This document shows positions 39,092 to 51,029 of a DNA stretch of 64,000 nt, piece by piece. Position numbers and translations under genes: made by a program. The DNA comes from Anastatus disparis (lineage: Eukaryota; Arthropoda; Insecta; Hymenoptera; Eupelmidae): assembly GCA_017163975.1 (NCBI GenBank), contig JAFFSR010000315.1, forward strand, positions 1,387,001 to 1,451,000, given 5' to 3'. Within the stretch, counting starts at the first letter, position 1. Every line of letters starts with the position of its first letter. The notes under the pieces are model-generated. The model was given only the letters and a program-made list of their open reading frames with translations, searched no databases and was not told where the DNA came from.

Positions 39092-41918
39092 CCCTGGTAA
39101 CATATGGTTGCAATTCTGACGCAATTCTGCTGCGATTCGAGTGCATGGAAATTGCAAGCAGAAATTGCTCAATCTGTTTCCCTAAATGATGCATTTGCAT
39201 TGGACGTCGATTTTGCATGAAGAGTGCATAAGAATTAAAGCAATATTGCTTGAGATGATTGCAACAGCCACGTGCACCAGGATTGTCTTAGACTTGCACG
39301 TGTGACTTACAATAAATATCAGCGGTCAATGCATGCAGGCAGGCAGCAGAAATGAGCCTGCCCGCATTGCTTTGGAGTTGGCTCCCTTAAGAACGAAGAA
39401 TATCTATGTTGCGACATGAAATATTCTTACTTTATAGATACCTGTCTTTAAATATTGAATCTGGAATTTCAAAATTAGTGAAACGACCCCTAGCGATTGA
39501 AAATTAAACTTATAATGCAATTATTGCGTTGAAAAATTGCGCGCATCTGCTGCACTTGTCTTGCTGGCAGAAGATTGCCTAAGTCTTGTGCAATTCTTGT
39601 GCACGCCTCTGACGGCTGAAAAATTCAAAGTTTGTGCAATCTGCTTGTGCAATTTTTACGTTAAAAACTGGCGTATGTCTGCTGCACTCGTCCAGCGGGC
39701 AGACGATTACGCAGGTTTCGTGCAATTCTTATGCATTCGTCTGACGGCTAAAAATTGAAACTTCATGCAATCTACGGGCGTACTTCTAGCGCTATTATTC
39801 AGTTGAAAACTTGCACTCGTCTGCTGCACTTGTCTGGCGGGCAGATAATTACGCAAGTCTTATGGAATTCTTGTGCACTTGTCCCACATCTGGAACATTT
39901 AAACTTTATGCAATCTGGCTGAGAAAGTCGAAGTTCATGCCATTTGCGTGCGGATTTCTTACGCAATTATGTCGTTGAAAAATTGTACGCACCTGCTGCA
40001 CTCGTCTAGCGGGCCGACGATTGCGCAAGACTTGAGCGAGTCTGGCGTACTTGTCTCATACCTGGAAAATTCATACTCCATGCAATCTGCTTGCGCACTT
40101 CTAACGCAATTTCTTCGTTGTAACTAGCGTATGTCTGCTGAAATCGACTGGCAGTCGGACGATTACGCAAGTCTTATGGAATTCTTGTGCACTCATCTGA
40201 CAGCTGAAAAATTCGAAGTTCATGCTATTTGCGTGCGGATTTCTTACGCTGTTATTTCGTTGAGAAATTGCACGCATCTGCTGCACTCGTCTAGCGGGCA
40301 GGCGATTACGCAGGTCTGTTGCAATTCTCGTGCACTCGTCTGGCGGCTAACAAATTCAAACTTCATAAAATCTGCGTGCGCACATCTGGCGTAATTATTC
40401 GGTTAAGAACTTGCGCTTGTCTGCGGCACTCGTTTGGCGAGCAGGCAAGTCCGCAAGTCTTAAGGAATTCTTCTGCACTTGTCTCACATCTGTAAAATTT
40501 AAACTTTATGCAATCTGCTTGCGCACTTCAGTCGCAATTTCTTTGTTGAAAACTGGCGCATGTCTGCTGAAATCATCTGGCAGGCGGACGATTACGCAAG
40601 TCTTATGGAATCCTTGTGCACTTGTCTAACGGCTGAGAAATGCGAAGTTCATGCCATTTGCGTGCGGATTTCTTACGCTATTATTTCGTTGAGAAATTGC
40701 ACGCATCTGCTACACTCGTCTAGCGAGCCGACGATTACGCAAGACTTGCGCAATTCTGGTGCACTCACCTGATGGTTGAAAAATTCAAACTTCATGCAAT
40801 TTGCTTGTGCACATCTGACGCAATTTCTTCGTTGGAAACTGGCGCATATCTGCTGCACTTGTCTGGCGGGCGAACGTATCACAAGTCTTTCGCATATCTC
40901 GTGCACTAGTCTAACCGCTAAATAATTTAAACTTCATGAAATCTTCGTGCGTACTTCTGACGCTATTTTTCCGTACAAAAAAGGTGAATGCCTGCTGCAC
41001 TTGTCTAGCGGGCAGGCGATTACGCAGGTCTGGTGCAATTCTTGTGCACTCGTCTGGCGGCTAACAAATTCAAACTTCATACAATCTGCGTACGCACATC
41101 TGGCGCAATTATTCGGTTAAGAACTTGCGCTTGGCTGCATCACTCGTTTGGCGAGCAGACGAGTACGCAAGTCTTAAGGAATTCTTCTGCACTTGTCTCA
41201 CATCTGGAAAATATAAACTTCATGCAATCTGCTTGCGCACTTCAGACGCAATTTCTTCGTTGAAAACTGGCGTATGTCTGCTGAAATCGTCTGGCAGGCG
41301 CACGATTACGCAAGTCTTATGAAATTCTTGTGCACTCGTCTGGTGGCTGAAAAATTCGAAGTGCAATTTGCGTGTGCACTACTTACGCAACTATTTCGTT
41401 GAGAAATTGCGCGTGTTTGCTGCACTCGTCTAGCAGGCAGACGATTACGCACGTCCAGCGCAATTTTCACACACTCGTTTGACGGCTGAAAAATTCAAAG
41501 TTCATGCAATCTGCTCGCGCACATCTGCTGTAATTTTTTCATTGAAAACTTGTGCATGTCTGCTGCACTTATCTGGCGGCTGGACGATTACATAAACCTT
41601 ATGCAATTCTTGTGTACTCGTCTGACGGCTGAAAAATTCAAAGTTAATGCAATCTGCTTGCGCACTTTTGACGTAATTTTTTCGTTGAAAACTTGCGCGC
41701 GTCTTCTGCACTTGTCTGGCGGGCAGACGATTACGCAAGTCTTGCGCAATTCTTGTGCACTCTTGCTTACAGCTTTTGAGGTTGGCAGATTCTATTGCAA
41801 TTTTGTCGCAATTCTGCTGCACTTTCTCATGCTTGGACGTGTCTGGTGCAATTGTTGCTGCAATTCCTGCATTTTAGAAGTCATGTAATCGCTTGCTTGA
41901 CAGACTGTGTTACCAGGG
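39092..41918. mobile_element. TIR element filled with a 143-bp minisatellite
   Basis: The ends CCCTGGTAACA (39092) and TGTTACCAGGG (41918) are inverted. Between about 39510 and 41790 a 143-base unit repeats about 16 times: CTGCTGCACTCGTCTAGCGGGCAGACGATTACGCAAGTCTT (starts CTGCTGCACTCGTCTAGCGG) then GGCTGAAAAATTCAAAGTTC. Starts fall near 40131, 40273, 40417, 40560, 40703, 40848 and 40990. The subterminal text (GCAATTCTGCTGC) resembles the repeat. The GC content is higher than the flanks. Small ORFs in it have no family. No transposase seen. Confidence 0.75.
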
Positions 41919-42345
41919 ATCTAGTATATCTAATTTATGTACTAAGGTATTTGAAAAAAAGTGACGATATAATTTCAATTAGTACTATAGCTTGAATTTT
42001 AGAGACCAATGTTGGTACCATTATATTATGAAGTAAGAGCATGAATTTGCGATGCTTAGTGTCTTTTTTTTGTACTAAGACTGATATTTCACCTACTCAA
42101 TTCAAGGGCAATATTTTGCAGAAAATGTGATTAATATATCTCTTTTCGTGCGACTTTTCCTGTTACTAAAATTAAATATTATTAAATATAGAATTATTTA
42201 TATAATATATAACACTTTTTAATTACTAATAATTGATATTTTAATTCGTGATATTTAAGGAATAAAACAATACATATTTATCTTCTATATTCCGTTTTAA
42301 AATAGATACTTTTAAGTTTTAAATAAATTATTAGTAATTTAAAAT
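41919..42345. other. AT-rich unassigned stretch
   Basis: No ORF or repeat family recognised; runs into a TA microsatellite. Confidence 0.4.

Positions 42346-42422
<77 letters not shown>
42346..42422. repeat. (TA)n microsatellite
   Basis: About 37 TA units. Confidence 0.95.
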
Positions 42423-42426
<4 letters not shown>

Positions 42427-42553
42427 GATTTACATTATATTTATCAACTGTTAAAAATTGTTATACGATTTAATGGGTTTTACGTTAATAGGTATTAATA
42501 ATATCAAAGTTTCTCGCTCCTAACGTTGCTCGGTTGAATATTCTTTTATTATA

Positions 42554-43011
42554 CAGCGTGTCCAAAAAGTAACGATACACCTAAGATATTTCCAAAGTTG
42601 ATAATTTTTTCAATCAGGTGAAGGTCGTTTTTGGAATAACTTTTTACGAGGTATCCGATGGTGACTTTCGATTTGACCTTGAACTTCATTTTCAAGGATA
42701 GTTTGAGATCAACTTAATTTTTATTAATTGGAAATCCCTACTTTTTATAGCGGAATCGAAAAGAGCGGAAAATTTTACATTAATACATATCCGGACGTAA
42801 AATTTTTCGATCCTGCTATAAAAAGTAGGGGTTCCCATTCAGAAAAATGAGGTGGACCTCAAAATAACCTTAAAAATAAGGTTCGAGGTCAAATCCAAGG
42901 TCACCATCGGATTCCTTGTAAAAAGTGTTTCCAAGAATAACCTTCACCTGATTGAAAAAATTATCAACTTTGGAAATTTCTTAGGTGTATCATTACTTTT
43001 TGGACACGCTG
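42554..43011. mobile_element. 458-bp palindromic Tc1/mariner-type MITE
   Basis: The inverted ends CAGCGTGTCCAAAAAGTAAC and its complement are flanked by TA (42552-42553, 43012-43013). The arms continue inward over about 200 bases, including GGTGTATC, TTGATAATTTTTTCAATCAG and GGTCACCATCGGAT, with a loop near 42785. It sits in a dispersed repeat whose empty site is seen at 36929-36960. A TA target and CAGxGTGTCC ends fit Tc1/mariner. Confidence 0.85.
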
Positions 43012-43019
43012 TATAATTA

Positions 43020-43784
43020 TGTATAATTGAATAATTTTAAGTAAATAAGAATTAATTAATTAAATTTTGAGTACTGAATAAAATTGAAAATAATTTGATT
43101 AAACATAATATAAAAATATATGGACACATGTGCTGAAAGTAAAAAAATATATAATTTATTCTATCGAATGACTATTTCTTACTCTACTTCCATAAGCAAA
43201 ACAAAGACCCTACGATATTTGATATAAATAAACTGGGAACTGAGTAACAACTATAATTTCCAGACCGTAATATATGACCATGAATTTGAATTATGAAATT
43301 AATTTTTCCGTGTAACATGCTTTAAAAAAAATTGTGTTTATTTCTGCTAAAAATATCTTCACATATGTATTTTATATATATAAAATACAAAATTTTAATA
43401 AAAAAAACTATAAGATTAAAATACACATTTATGATTAATTTTAAATTTGAATATTCCAGAATAATAAGATAACTATTTGCAGTTACTTAACAATCCTTTC
43501 TGCATCTAATATAAAATTTTAATGAAATACAAGTATTACAAAGTGTATGTGTTACAAGTAAGGTTTGCATATCATAAATATAATTTTTAGAAAATTTTTG
43601 ATATTAATAGATGATTAATTAAAAAATTTAAATATTTTTTCATTGATGACAAGTAACTTTTCAAATATAGTTAAAATAATACTGTAAATGTCAATCAAAT
43701 TACATTTTCACCAAAATAAATTTCGACGCTATAATTATTGAAATAAACATTTTTATTTAACTACGATCTATTGTAATAATTAGT

Positions 43785-43832
<48 letters not shown>

Positions 43833-45271
43833 TCAAATAATAATAGTTTTATTTGATGAACAGTAATATAAATGTTATATATTTATAATTGTATAACTCG
43901 ATTTATTAAATTAAAATTTTATCCAGTTATCATTCAGAGAATAAAGTATTTAATTTAGTTTTCATGGAAATATATTATTTAAAAAGTTACTCGTTAACAA
44001 TTTTTTATAAATAACATATATTTAACCTAAATTACATTTTCATTTGTACACGTGTTTGTATCTAAATGAATTGTCATTTATATAAAAATTGTTTACAATT
44101 AAATATATTAAAATTCATTTCATTAGAGCAATAATATTTTTATTAAGAGAAACATATTCATTTTTAAAATATATTAAATTACCTCATTTGAAAAATTATT
44201 ATTACATGATATAAAAATATTTTTTTTAATAGTCAATTATAAAGATAGAATAATATATGAAATATGAATAAATTTTTCTGATTATGTCTATAATTATGAA
44301 TTCATATTTATGAACTGTCTAGACAGAAGTAAAATTTGTCCTTAAAAAGTAAACATTTCAAATTAAAATTCACTTATTATTTGCAAAGCACTTATTATAA
44401 ATGCGGATAAAAATAATATTCTGTTATATCACTCTAAAATTTGTATTAAATCTGATCATTGAAAGTAGAATTATTTTATGATGTTAAATTTGTAGTCAAA
44501 GTTTGATTATGTTTCACTATAAGAAGATATAAAAATTAACTGTCATATTTAAGGATGTTCGATGGTGTCATGCGGGGAGGTGAAGAGTCAGAGGGGTATC
44601 CTATGCCTTAACATAGGAAAGAAGGATCGCTGCCAACTTAAAATAATGAAATATTTTTCAACAAAAAGTTTTTTGAATAGCATTTAGAGATAAAATATAT
44701 TATTCAAATTACATTTAAACGTTTTTATTTAATAAATAAAACATTTTAAAATGTTATTTGATTTATTATAAATTAATTTAAGTTCGGTAATGTGTTGAAT
44801 GAAATTTGGCCACGCAGTACTTCTATTTGCAGGTTAAGTTTAGCAAAAAAATATCTTTCAATTCAAAACTTATGTTATATATACGCAACGTTGCCAAATC
44901 TTTTACGTAGCAGTAGCGGGTTTTCAAAAATTAACTCTTACTTTAACTTAAACTTTGGAAATCTCTGTTAATTTTCCTGAAAGGTATATAAAAAACTATA
45001 TGAAATAAATCCTTAGATAATATACTTTCATAATATCTAAATTTTAATTTGATCTGTTAACTTTTGTGACAGAAATTTATGTAAAACGTAATCGATTCTC
45101 AGATCACCCATAAGAGCCCATGTTATTTTTAGTATTTTTAACATTAAATTTCTCGAAAAAACATGCGGAACAAAATATGGAAAAAAATTTAAGTACTTTA
45201 ATTTAATATAATAAATCATATTTTAAAATTTCAAAGCATTCTGTTAACTTTTACGTAACCATTAAAAATCC
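43020..45271. other. AT-rich stretch, no gene
   Basis: Very AT-rich with a TA microsatellite at about 43790-43828. A less AT-rich block at 44560-44640 (GGTGTCATGCGGGGAGGTGA) stands out but has no match I recognise. No ORF above about 60 codons is convincing. Confidence 0.5.
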
Positions 45272-45275
45272 TTAA

Positions 45276-45656
45276 GAGGAGGTCGAGTATATCTGTCCTT
45301 TTCTAATCAAAGAATTGATTTTTTCACAAAAATTAATAATTATAGCAAAAAATAAGAAGAAAGCCCCATCTCGTATACTAAGAATCAAGATTCTCTTTTA
45401 TGAGGAAAAATTATTTTTATCGCTTCGTTTTTAAGAAAACCTTGAAAAACTGAATTGTCCATCCTAACCTCTATTTTTTAAGTTTTTTAAGGTTTTCTTC
45501 AAAACGAATCGATAAAAATAATTTTTCCTTATCAAAGAAAATCTTGCTTTTTATTTTACGAGATGGGGCTATCTCCTTATTTTTTGCTACGATTATTAGT
45601 TTTTGCAAAAAAATTAATTCTTTGATTAGAAAAGGACAGAGATATACGACCTGCTC
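45276..45656. mobile_element. Palindromic TTAA MITE
   Basis: TTAA at 45272-45275 and 45657-45660. The ends GAGGAGGTCGAGTATATCTG and its near complement continue as arms over 170 bases (TTCTAATCAAAGAATT, AGCCCCATCTCGTA, TTATTTTTATCG) around a loop near 45465. Confidence 0.9.
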
Positions 45657-45660
45657 TTAA

Positions 45661-47100
45661 CTGTCTTTCCATTCTATTACTGAATTTCCATGAAAGGAAT
45701 GTATTAACTTGTAGTATGTACCATGATGATTATTTATTTAAATTTTCAAATTATTCTAATCATTAGTTTTCAAGATATTTAGATTTCTGATCCCAAATAG
45801 AAAAATTTCAATAAATAATATTGGAACCCAAACTTCTCAATAACTTATGAATAGATTCATTTAAAAATTCAACTGAATAATCGTCGTGATACATACTATA
45901 CGTTTATGCATCTCTTTATTCAAAATTTTGAAATACAATGGAAATATAGTCAATATTTATGGGTGCAAGTGTAAAGTCCATTTTACATCTCCTTAAATAA
46001 TTTATACTTATAAAATTTACATAATATTTTATAAAAACTATTAAAATGATAATCATATATTCAATATTATTTTAAACTATGAATAAAAAGTTTAAAAAAT
46101 TATTATTAAGTGATTACTTATATATACTTATATTATTTTATTAAATACATTTTCAACCTAAATAATTAACTTCATGTTAAAACTAAATTCAATTAGCATT
46201 CGATTCCACAAGTTATTTGAAAAATTTACCATTATTCAAAGTTATAAAAAAGTTATTTATAAAAAGTATTCCAATATCAAAATTTCAAAATTCTAATGAT
46301 TAAATTTTTTATTCTTTACATTAAAGAATTAGTTTTGATGTTGAGATTTTTTGTGATATGAAACATATATATATATATATTATCTTATAGTAAAATATTT
46401 TGTCATCTTTTATGAAAATTATTTTGTAAAAATAGAATTATACTGTAAATAAATAAATGATTATAAGCCAATATTGAAAACTGTAAATAACAATAAAAAA
46501 GCGTTAGATTGGAGATAAATAATGATTGTTTATTATCATTTATACATTTTTTAAATGTAGATACGGCAAATATCCATAAACAACTGTAAATAAATTGAAG
46601 AATACAATTATTAGAAATAACTCAAAATAATTTTTATTTTACTTCTTTTTACAACAAACTTTTTGTAATGATTAAATATATATATATTTAATCATTATAA
46701 AAAGTTTGTTGTAAAAAGAACTAAAATATATTAGATATATAAATATAAATATATAATTGCCGAAAATAACCATTTTTTATCGTTATATTATTTTTACAAA
46801 TTTTATTATTATTTTTTTATCATATAACAATTAATTAATAGCATTATTCATAAATTCTCTTATTTTTAGCTTTTAAAGTAAAAAGGCAGTTAATCAAATC
46901 AGTTAAAATAAAAGCAATTTTTTTGTGAATATCTTTAAAAAAAGTTTATTAAAAATTAATTAAAATTCTTAAAAGAATTTCAATTTTTAATAATGGTTAT
47001 GACTGAGAAAGATAAATTGATTGTTAAAGGACATGGATTGTATAGTGGAATTGCTTCCATGTTAACTAATATTCATATATTAGAATTTAATAATATTTAG
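45661..47100. other. AT-rich stretch with one hairpin
   Basis: No gene. A near-perfect palindrome lies at 46641-46722 (CTTTTTACAACAAACTTTTT..TTTAATCATTA), centred on a TA run; it may be a subterminal hairpin of the adjacent Helitron or a foldback element. Confidence 0.5.
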
Positions 47101-47155
47101 AATTCAATAGTATAGAAATGTATCGTAAACAAAAGAATCGAATCATGAAACAATT

Positions 47156-48220
47156 TTGATGGAAATTGACAATGATATTTCAGATACAAATTTTTTAAAA
47201 CCAGATAATGATATAATGAAAATCGATGATGTCCACTTAAATTATAATGATAATAAAATTAGGACTGTTGAGATTAAATTAAATAAAGAAAAAAAAGAAT
47301 CAAAAGAAATAGATGAAAAAAAAGCTTTATTTGTAACAATACTAAATGGGATATATAATTTGGATAAAAATAGATATAATCTACCTACCTGTAATAATAT
47401 TGCAATAGTATACGTTGGAGGAGACGATCTTCCTCTTATTGAACATGATATTGTCATTTACTCTAAGTATGATGAACCAATTAGTATACCGACAGTAAGC
47501 AAACATACAGATCCTATGACAAATCCGCTTATTCATCCTAATGGTGGTTTTCGATGGATGACAAATATGAAAAGTAAATTTGGAAAATCTAATATTTCAA
47601 ATTTGCAATTTTATAATTATAGATTTAGTGTAAGAAATGAATTTAATCCATTTCTTAATCTGCGAAAATTATCTCAACAGTTCATTGTTGATGATGATGA
47701 AAATGTTGAATATGAATATGACGAAATCCAACAATACATTAATACACGATATTTATGTCTACCTGAAGCAATGCACAGATTATTAGAATATCCTTTACAT
47801 GTTATTTTACATACTATAAAACGTCTAAGCGTTCATGAAGAAAATCAACAAAACTAATTTTTTAAAGAAGGAAAAGAAGAAATGATCATGCAAAAAAATG
47901 TGGAAACAACATTAACAGCATATTTTGAATCAAATAGAGAAGATTTTGAAGCACGAAATTACTTGTATTCAGAAATACCAAATTTTTATACATTTGATGA
48001 AAAACTGAAAAAGTGGAATAAAAAAAAACCAATACTTAGTAGAATGTACTTAGTAAGTCCGAAAGATAGAGAACGTTATTTAATTAGGTTATTACCATTA
48101 CATGTTAAAGGAGCCACATCTTTTGAAGCTTTGCGTTTTGTTACTGTTGATAATGTGATGTACAATTCGTTTCATGAGGCAGCTAAGGCAAAACAATTAA
48201 TTAATGAAGATGAAGAATAG
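47156..48220 (+). pseudogene. Helitron protein: regions flanking a deleted HUH nickase
   Basis: NIAIVYVGGDDLPLIEHDIV and DPMTNPLIHPNGGFRW are the standard text ahead of the Rep domain; NLRKLSQQFIVD is the first strand of that domain. Then, with no frame loss, the sequence jumps to QQYINTRYLCLPEAMHRLLEY, which lies after the Rep domain. So roughly 150-200 residues with the HUH and tyrosines are absent. After TAA (47855-47857) the frame resumes: TTLTAYFESN, SRMYLVSPKDRERYLIRLLPLHVKGATSFEALRFV and FHEAAKAKQLINEDEE, all typical. Confidence 0.8.
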
Positions 48221-48549
48221 GATAGATGTTTGAAAGAAGCATCTTTAGCAGAATTATCCCTTATGCTCTGTGTGAATTATATCCTTTTATTTGCGTTTTT
48301 CATAATCATACAAATGCACGAGATTAATATTAAAAATATAAAGATAAGTTTTACCATCCTAAATACGGAAAAATATAGGTAAAAATCTTGCATTAAATGT
48401 TATTAAAAATAATTCACAAGTCAATGAATTTTCTTTAAACAATCTTAATTTACCTAACATAAGCACATTTATAGAAGAAGATAATGATGGAACAATTTTA
48501 AATCATAATAATAATATTCTTAATGAATTAGAAATAAAAATAAATTCTT

Positions 48550-50903
48550 TAAATGATAAACAAAGGCAAATATTTAAGTCTACTATAAAAAGTTTAATCA
48601 ACCAAAGTAAAGAAAAATATATTTTTATATATGGACCAGGTGGAAGTGGAAATAGTACATTACGATACAAGTGACCTAAGTGGCACTTTATTACACGGCC
48701 GGAGTTATGGCCGTCGCTGCGCTCAGGCGATAACTCCGGCTGTGTAATAAAGTTCCACTAAGGTCACGAGTATCGTATATTATTTTGTAGTACGTGGGAC
48801 ATAAATCCGCCAAATTAAATCGGTACTCTTTAAAATCAGTAATAAACAAAAACTATGCACTCCACGAATTATAATTCAAAAAATAAAAGCGAAAACTATA
48901 AAAAACCAAATACTATGCGTCCTGTGAATGATAAATCGAAAAAAAGAAAAAATTATGAATAAAGTAAAACTAAACACTTCATGAATAATAGATCGGAAAA
49001 GAAAAAAAAATATAATTTCAAAAATATACTCAAAATGTGTAATAATAATTAATTTTTATCAATATAATTGATTTTATGTGAAATTGTTCGTTGAAATCAT
49101 CTTCTATAAAGTCATAAATTTAAATTTTGTTTCACGTATGAATTAGCGTCGTAGGAGCGGTAAGGAGGTAACATGTTTAGTATACCAATAGCAATCGTGC
49201 GTAGTAATAGGGGGTTCCCCGTAGCATTTTATAATACAACGCCGAAATGACTATACCTCTTCGCTTTACATATTACGCTATTATCAATTTTAGTTTTACT
49301 CGTATCTTACTTGCTTATAATTGTTATTTAATTTGAAGAATGTTAATGTAAAAGAGTTCTAATATACTACAGCTTATTGTTATTTATGAAAATACTTTGA
49401 AAAATAATTTACATATAAAATTATTTCTTATTATATACGTACGTTACCTAAGTAAATTCATTATTATACCATGTGAAAAAGTGCCACTTAGGTAACAGAA
49501 AAGCGTTACCTAAGTGCGGATTTAGGTCCTGCAGTGCTATAAAAGTTATTTACTTAACGTTTTAATAGCTTATTACAAATATTATACTATACATTATTTA
49601 TGTGTGGCTTGGACAAGTATAGTAGCGAATTCATTAGTCGATGAAAAAACAGTGTATACAAGATTTCAACTACCGTTAAATATAACAGATTATACAACTT
49701 GTAAAGTTAAGCCTAATTCTGCAGAAGGCAAAAAATTAAAGGGAACACAAATAATTATTTGGGATGAAATATCCATAACTTCAATACTATTTTTTGAAGC
49801 ATTTGATCATCTTTTTCAAGATTCATGCGATGTAAACCAACCCTTCGGTGGTAAAACTGTAATTGTATCAGGAGATTTCGGGCAAACATTACTAATTGTA
49901 CGACACGGAAACCGTATGAACATTATTGAAAATTCAGTTAAATTTAGTTTATTATAGTAGAATTTTGAGCGAATGAAGTTAAATGAAAATCTGCGAGTTT
50001 TGGATAATGATTATAATTTTAAACAATGGTTATTAGATATCGGAGAAGGAAAATGCCGCAATGTTTTTGAAGATGATAATGAACTAAGTGCTATACCAGA
50101 CAATTTTATCATTAAAGAAAATCTTGTCGAAGAAATATTCGGAAAAGCAATAAAAATAAACAATACAAATCTAACTGAAAAAGTTATTTTGGCTCCTAAA
50201 AATAATGGTTTTACTGAAATCAATAATAATGTTTTGAATTCAATGGAAGAAAACCATGTTGAATATTTAAGTATTGATACAGCTGAAGATGATAACAAAG
50301 AAAATTTAGATGTTATGTTTCTTATAGAATTTTTAAATAAGTTAACTACTAATGGACTTCCACTACATAAATTACATTTAAAAGTAGAGGCTATCATAAT
50401 ATTTTTGAGAAATTTAAATGTCAATGAGGGACTTCGTAATAGAACAAGGTTATTAGTAAAAAAATTGCTCGAAAATATTCATATTTAATAACATTTAAAC
50501 AGGATCAACAACTGGAAAAAACGAAGGTAAATTAGTTTCCATTCCCAGAATAAGTTTATCTCCGTCTACGGAAGAAATTCCATTTAATATGCAACGAAAA
50601 CAGTTTCCTATTAGATTAAGTTTCGCAATGACTATTAATAAATCAGAAGGACAATCTTATGAAAAAGTTGGTGTTTATTTGCCGTCACCAGTTTTCAGTC
50701 ATGGGCAATTATATGTTGCTCTTTCGAGGACGAAATATAAAAATAATTTAAAATTATTTTTAGGTGACAACGCTATTGTCCACGGAGAAAAAAAAATGAT
50801 CAGAACACAATTTATGCAAAAAACTTTGTTCATAAAGAGATATTATAAAGAATATGTCAAGAGATGTTGTATATATTTATGTTTTAGATTGTGTAATAGT
50901 TGA
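48550..50903 (+). pseudogene. Helitron PIF1-type helicase, interrupted
   Basis: LNDKQRQIFKSTIKSLINQ precedes GPGGSGNST, where Walker A Lys is Asn. After the insertion the helicase resumes with AWTSIVANSLVDEKTVYTRF, IIWDEIS (Walker B), GGKTVIVSGDFGQTL (motif III), LNENLRVL, VILAPKN and finally [27 protein letters not shown] with [10 protein letters not shown] (motifs V/VI). The frame has several breaks (49955-49973, 50486-50589). Confidence 0.85.
48670..49540. mobile_element. Insertion in the Helitron helicase with terminal hairpin
   Basis: Starts with a 98-base hairpin (48670-48767: GTGACCTAAGTGGCACTTTA..AAGTTCCACTAAGGTCAC, with a GC-rich inner stem CGGCCGGAGTTATGGCCG). The right part has AAAGTGCCACTTAGGTAAC (about 49479-49497) inverted to the start, then GTTACCTAAGTGCGG. 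The interior is AT-rich and non-coding. The exact right edge and target duplication are unclear. It separates Walker A from the rest of the helicase. Confidence 0.65.
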
Positions 50904-51029
50904 ACTCGAATATATAATAAAAAATATAATATTTACTGAAATATATATCAACTGATGCTTTCAAATTAGTTTCATATGATGTTGAATCAGCTGCATAAGA
51001 GGACGCGCAAGTCAATATAAGAATAAAAA

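Larger units (their letters stand above)
47156..50903 (+). mobile_element. Broken Helitron (Rep flanks and PIF1-type helicase)
   Basis: Plus-strand fragments follow the order of a Helitron Rep-helicase protein: N-terminal flank and post-Rep segment (47156-48220), helicase start with Walker A (about 48550-48660), a 0.9-kb insertion, helicase middle (49604-50488) and helicase end (about 50490-50903). Helitrons normally have one protein of about 1500-2000 residues with HUH nickase plus 5'-3' helicase. The nickase core is missing. Exact ends (5' TC and 3' hairpin-CTRR) could not be placed. Confidence 0.85.

Noticed and set aside
39537..41888. Many 60-112 codon ORFs on both strands
   Set aside because: All lie in the 143-bp repeat and re-translate the same unit; periodic open frames arise because the period is not a multiple of three.
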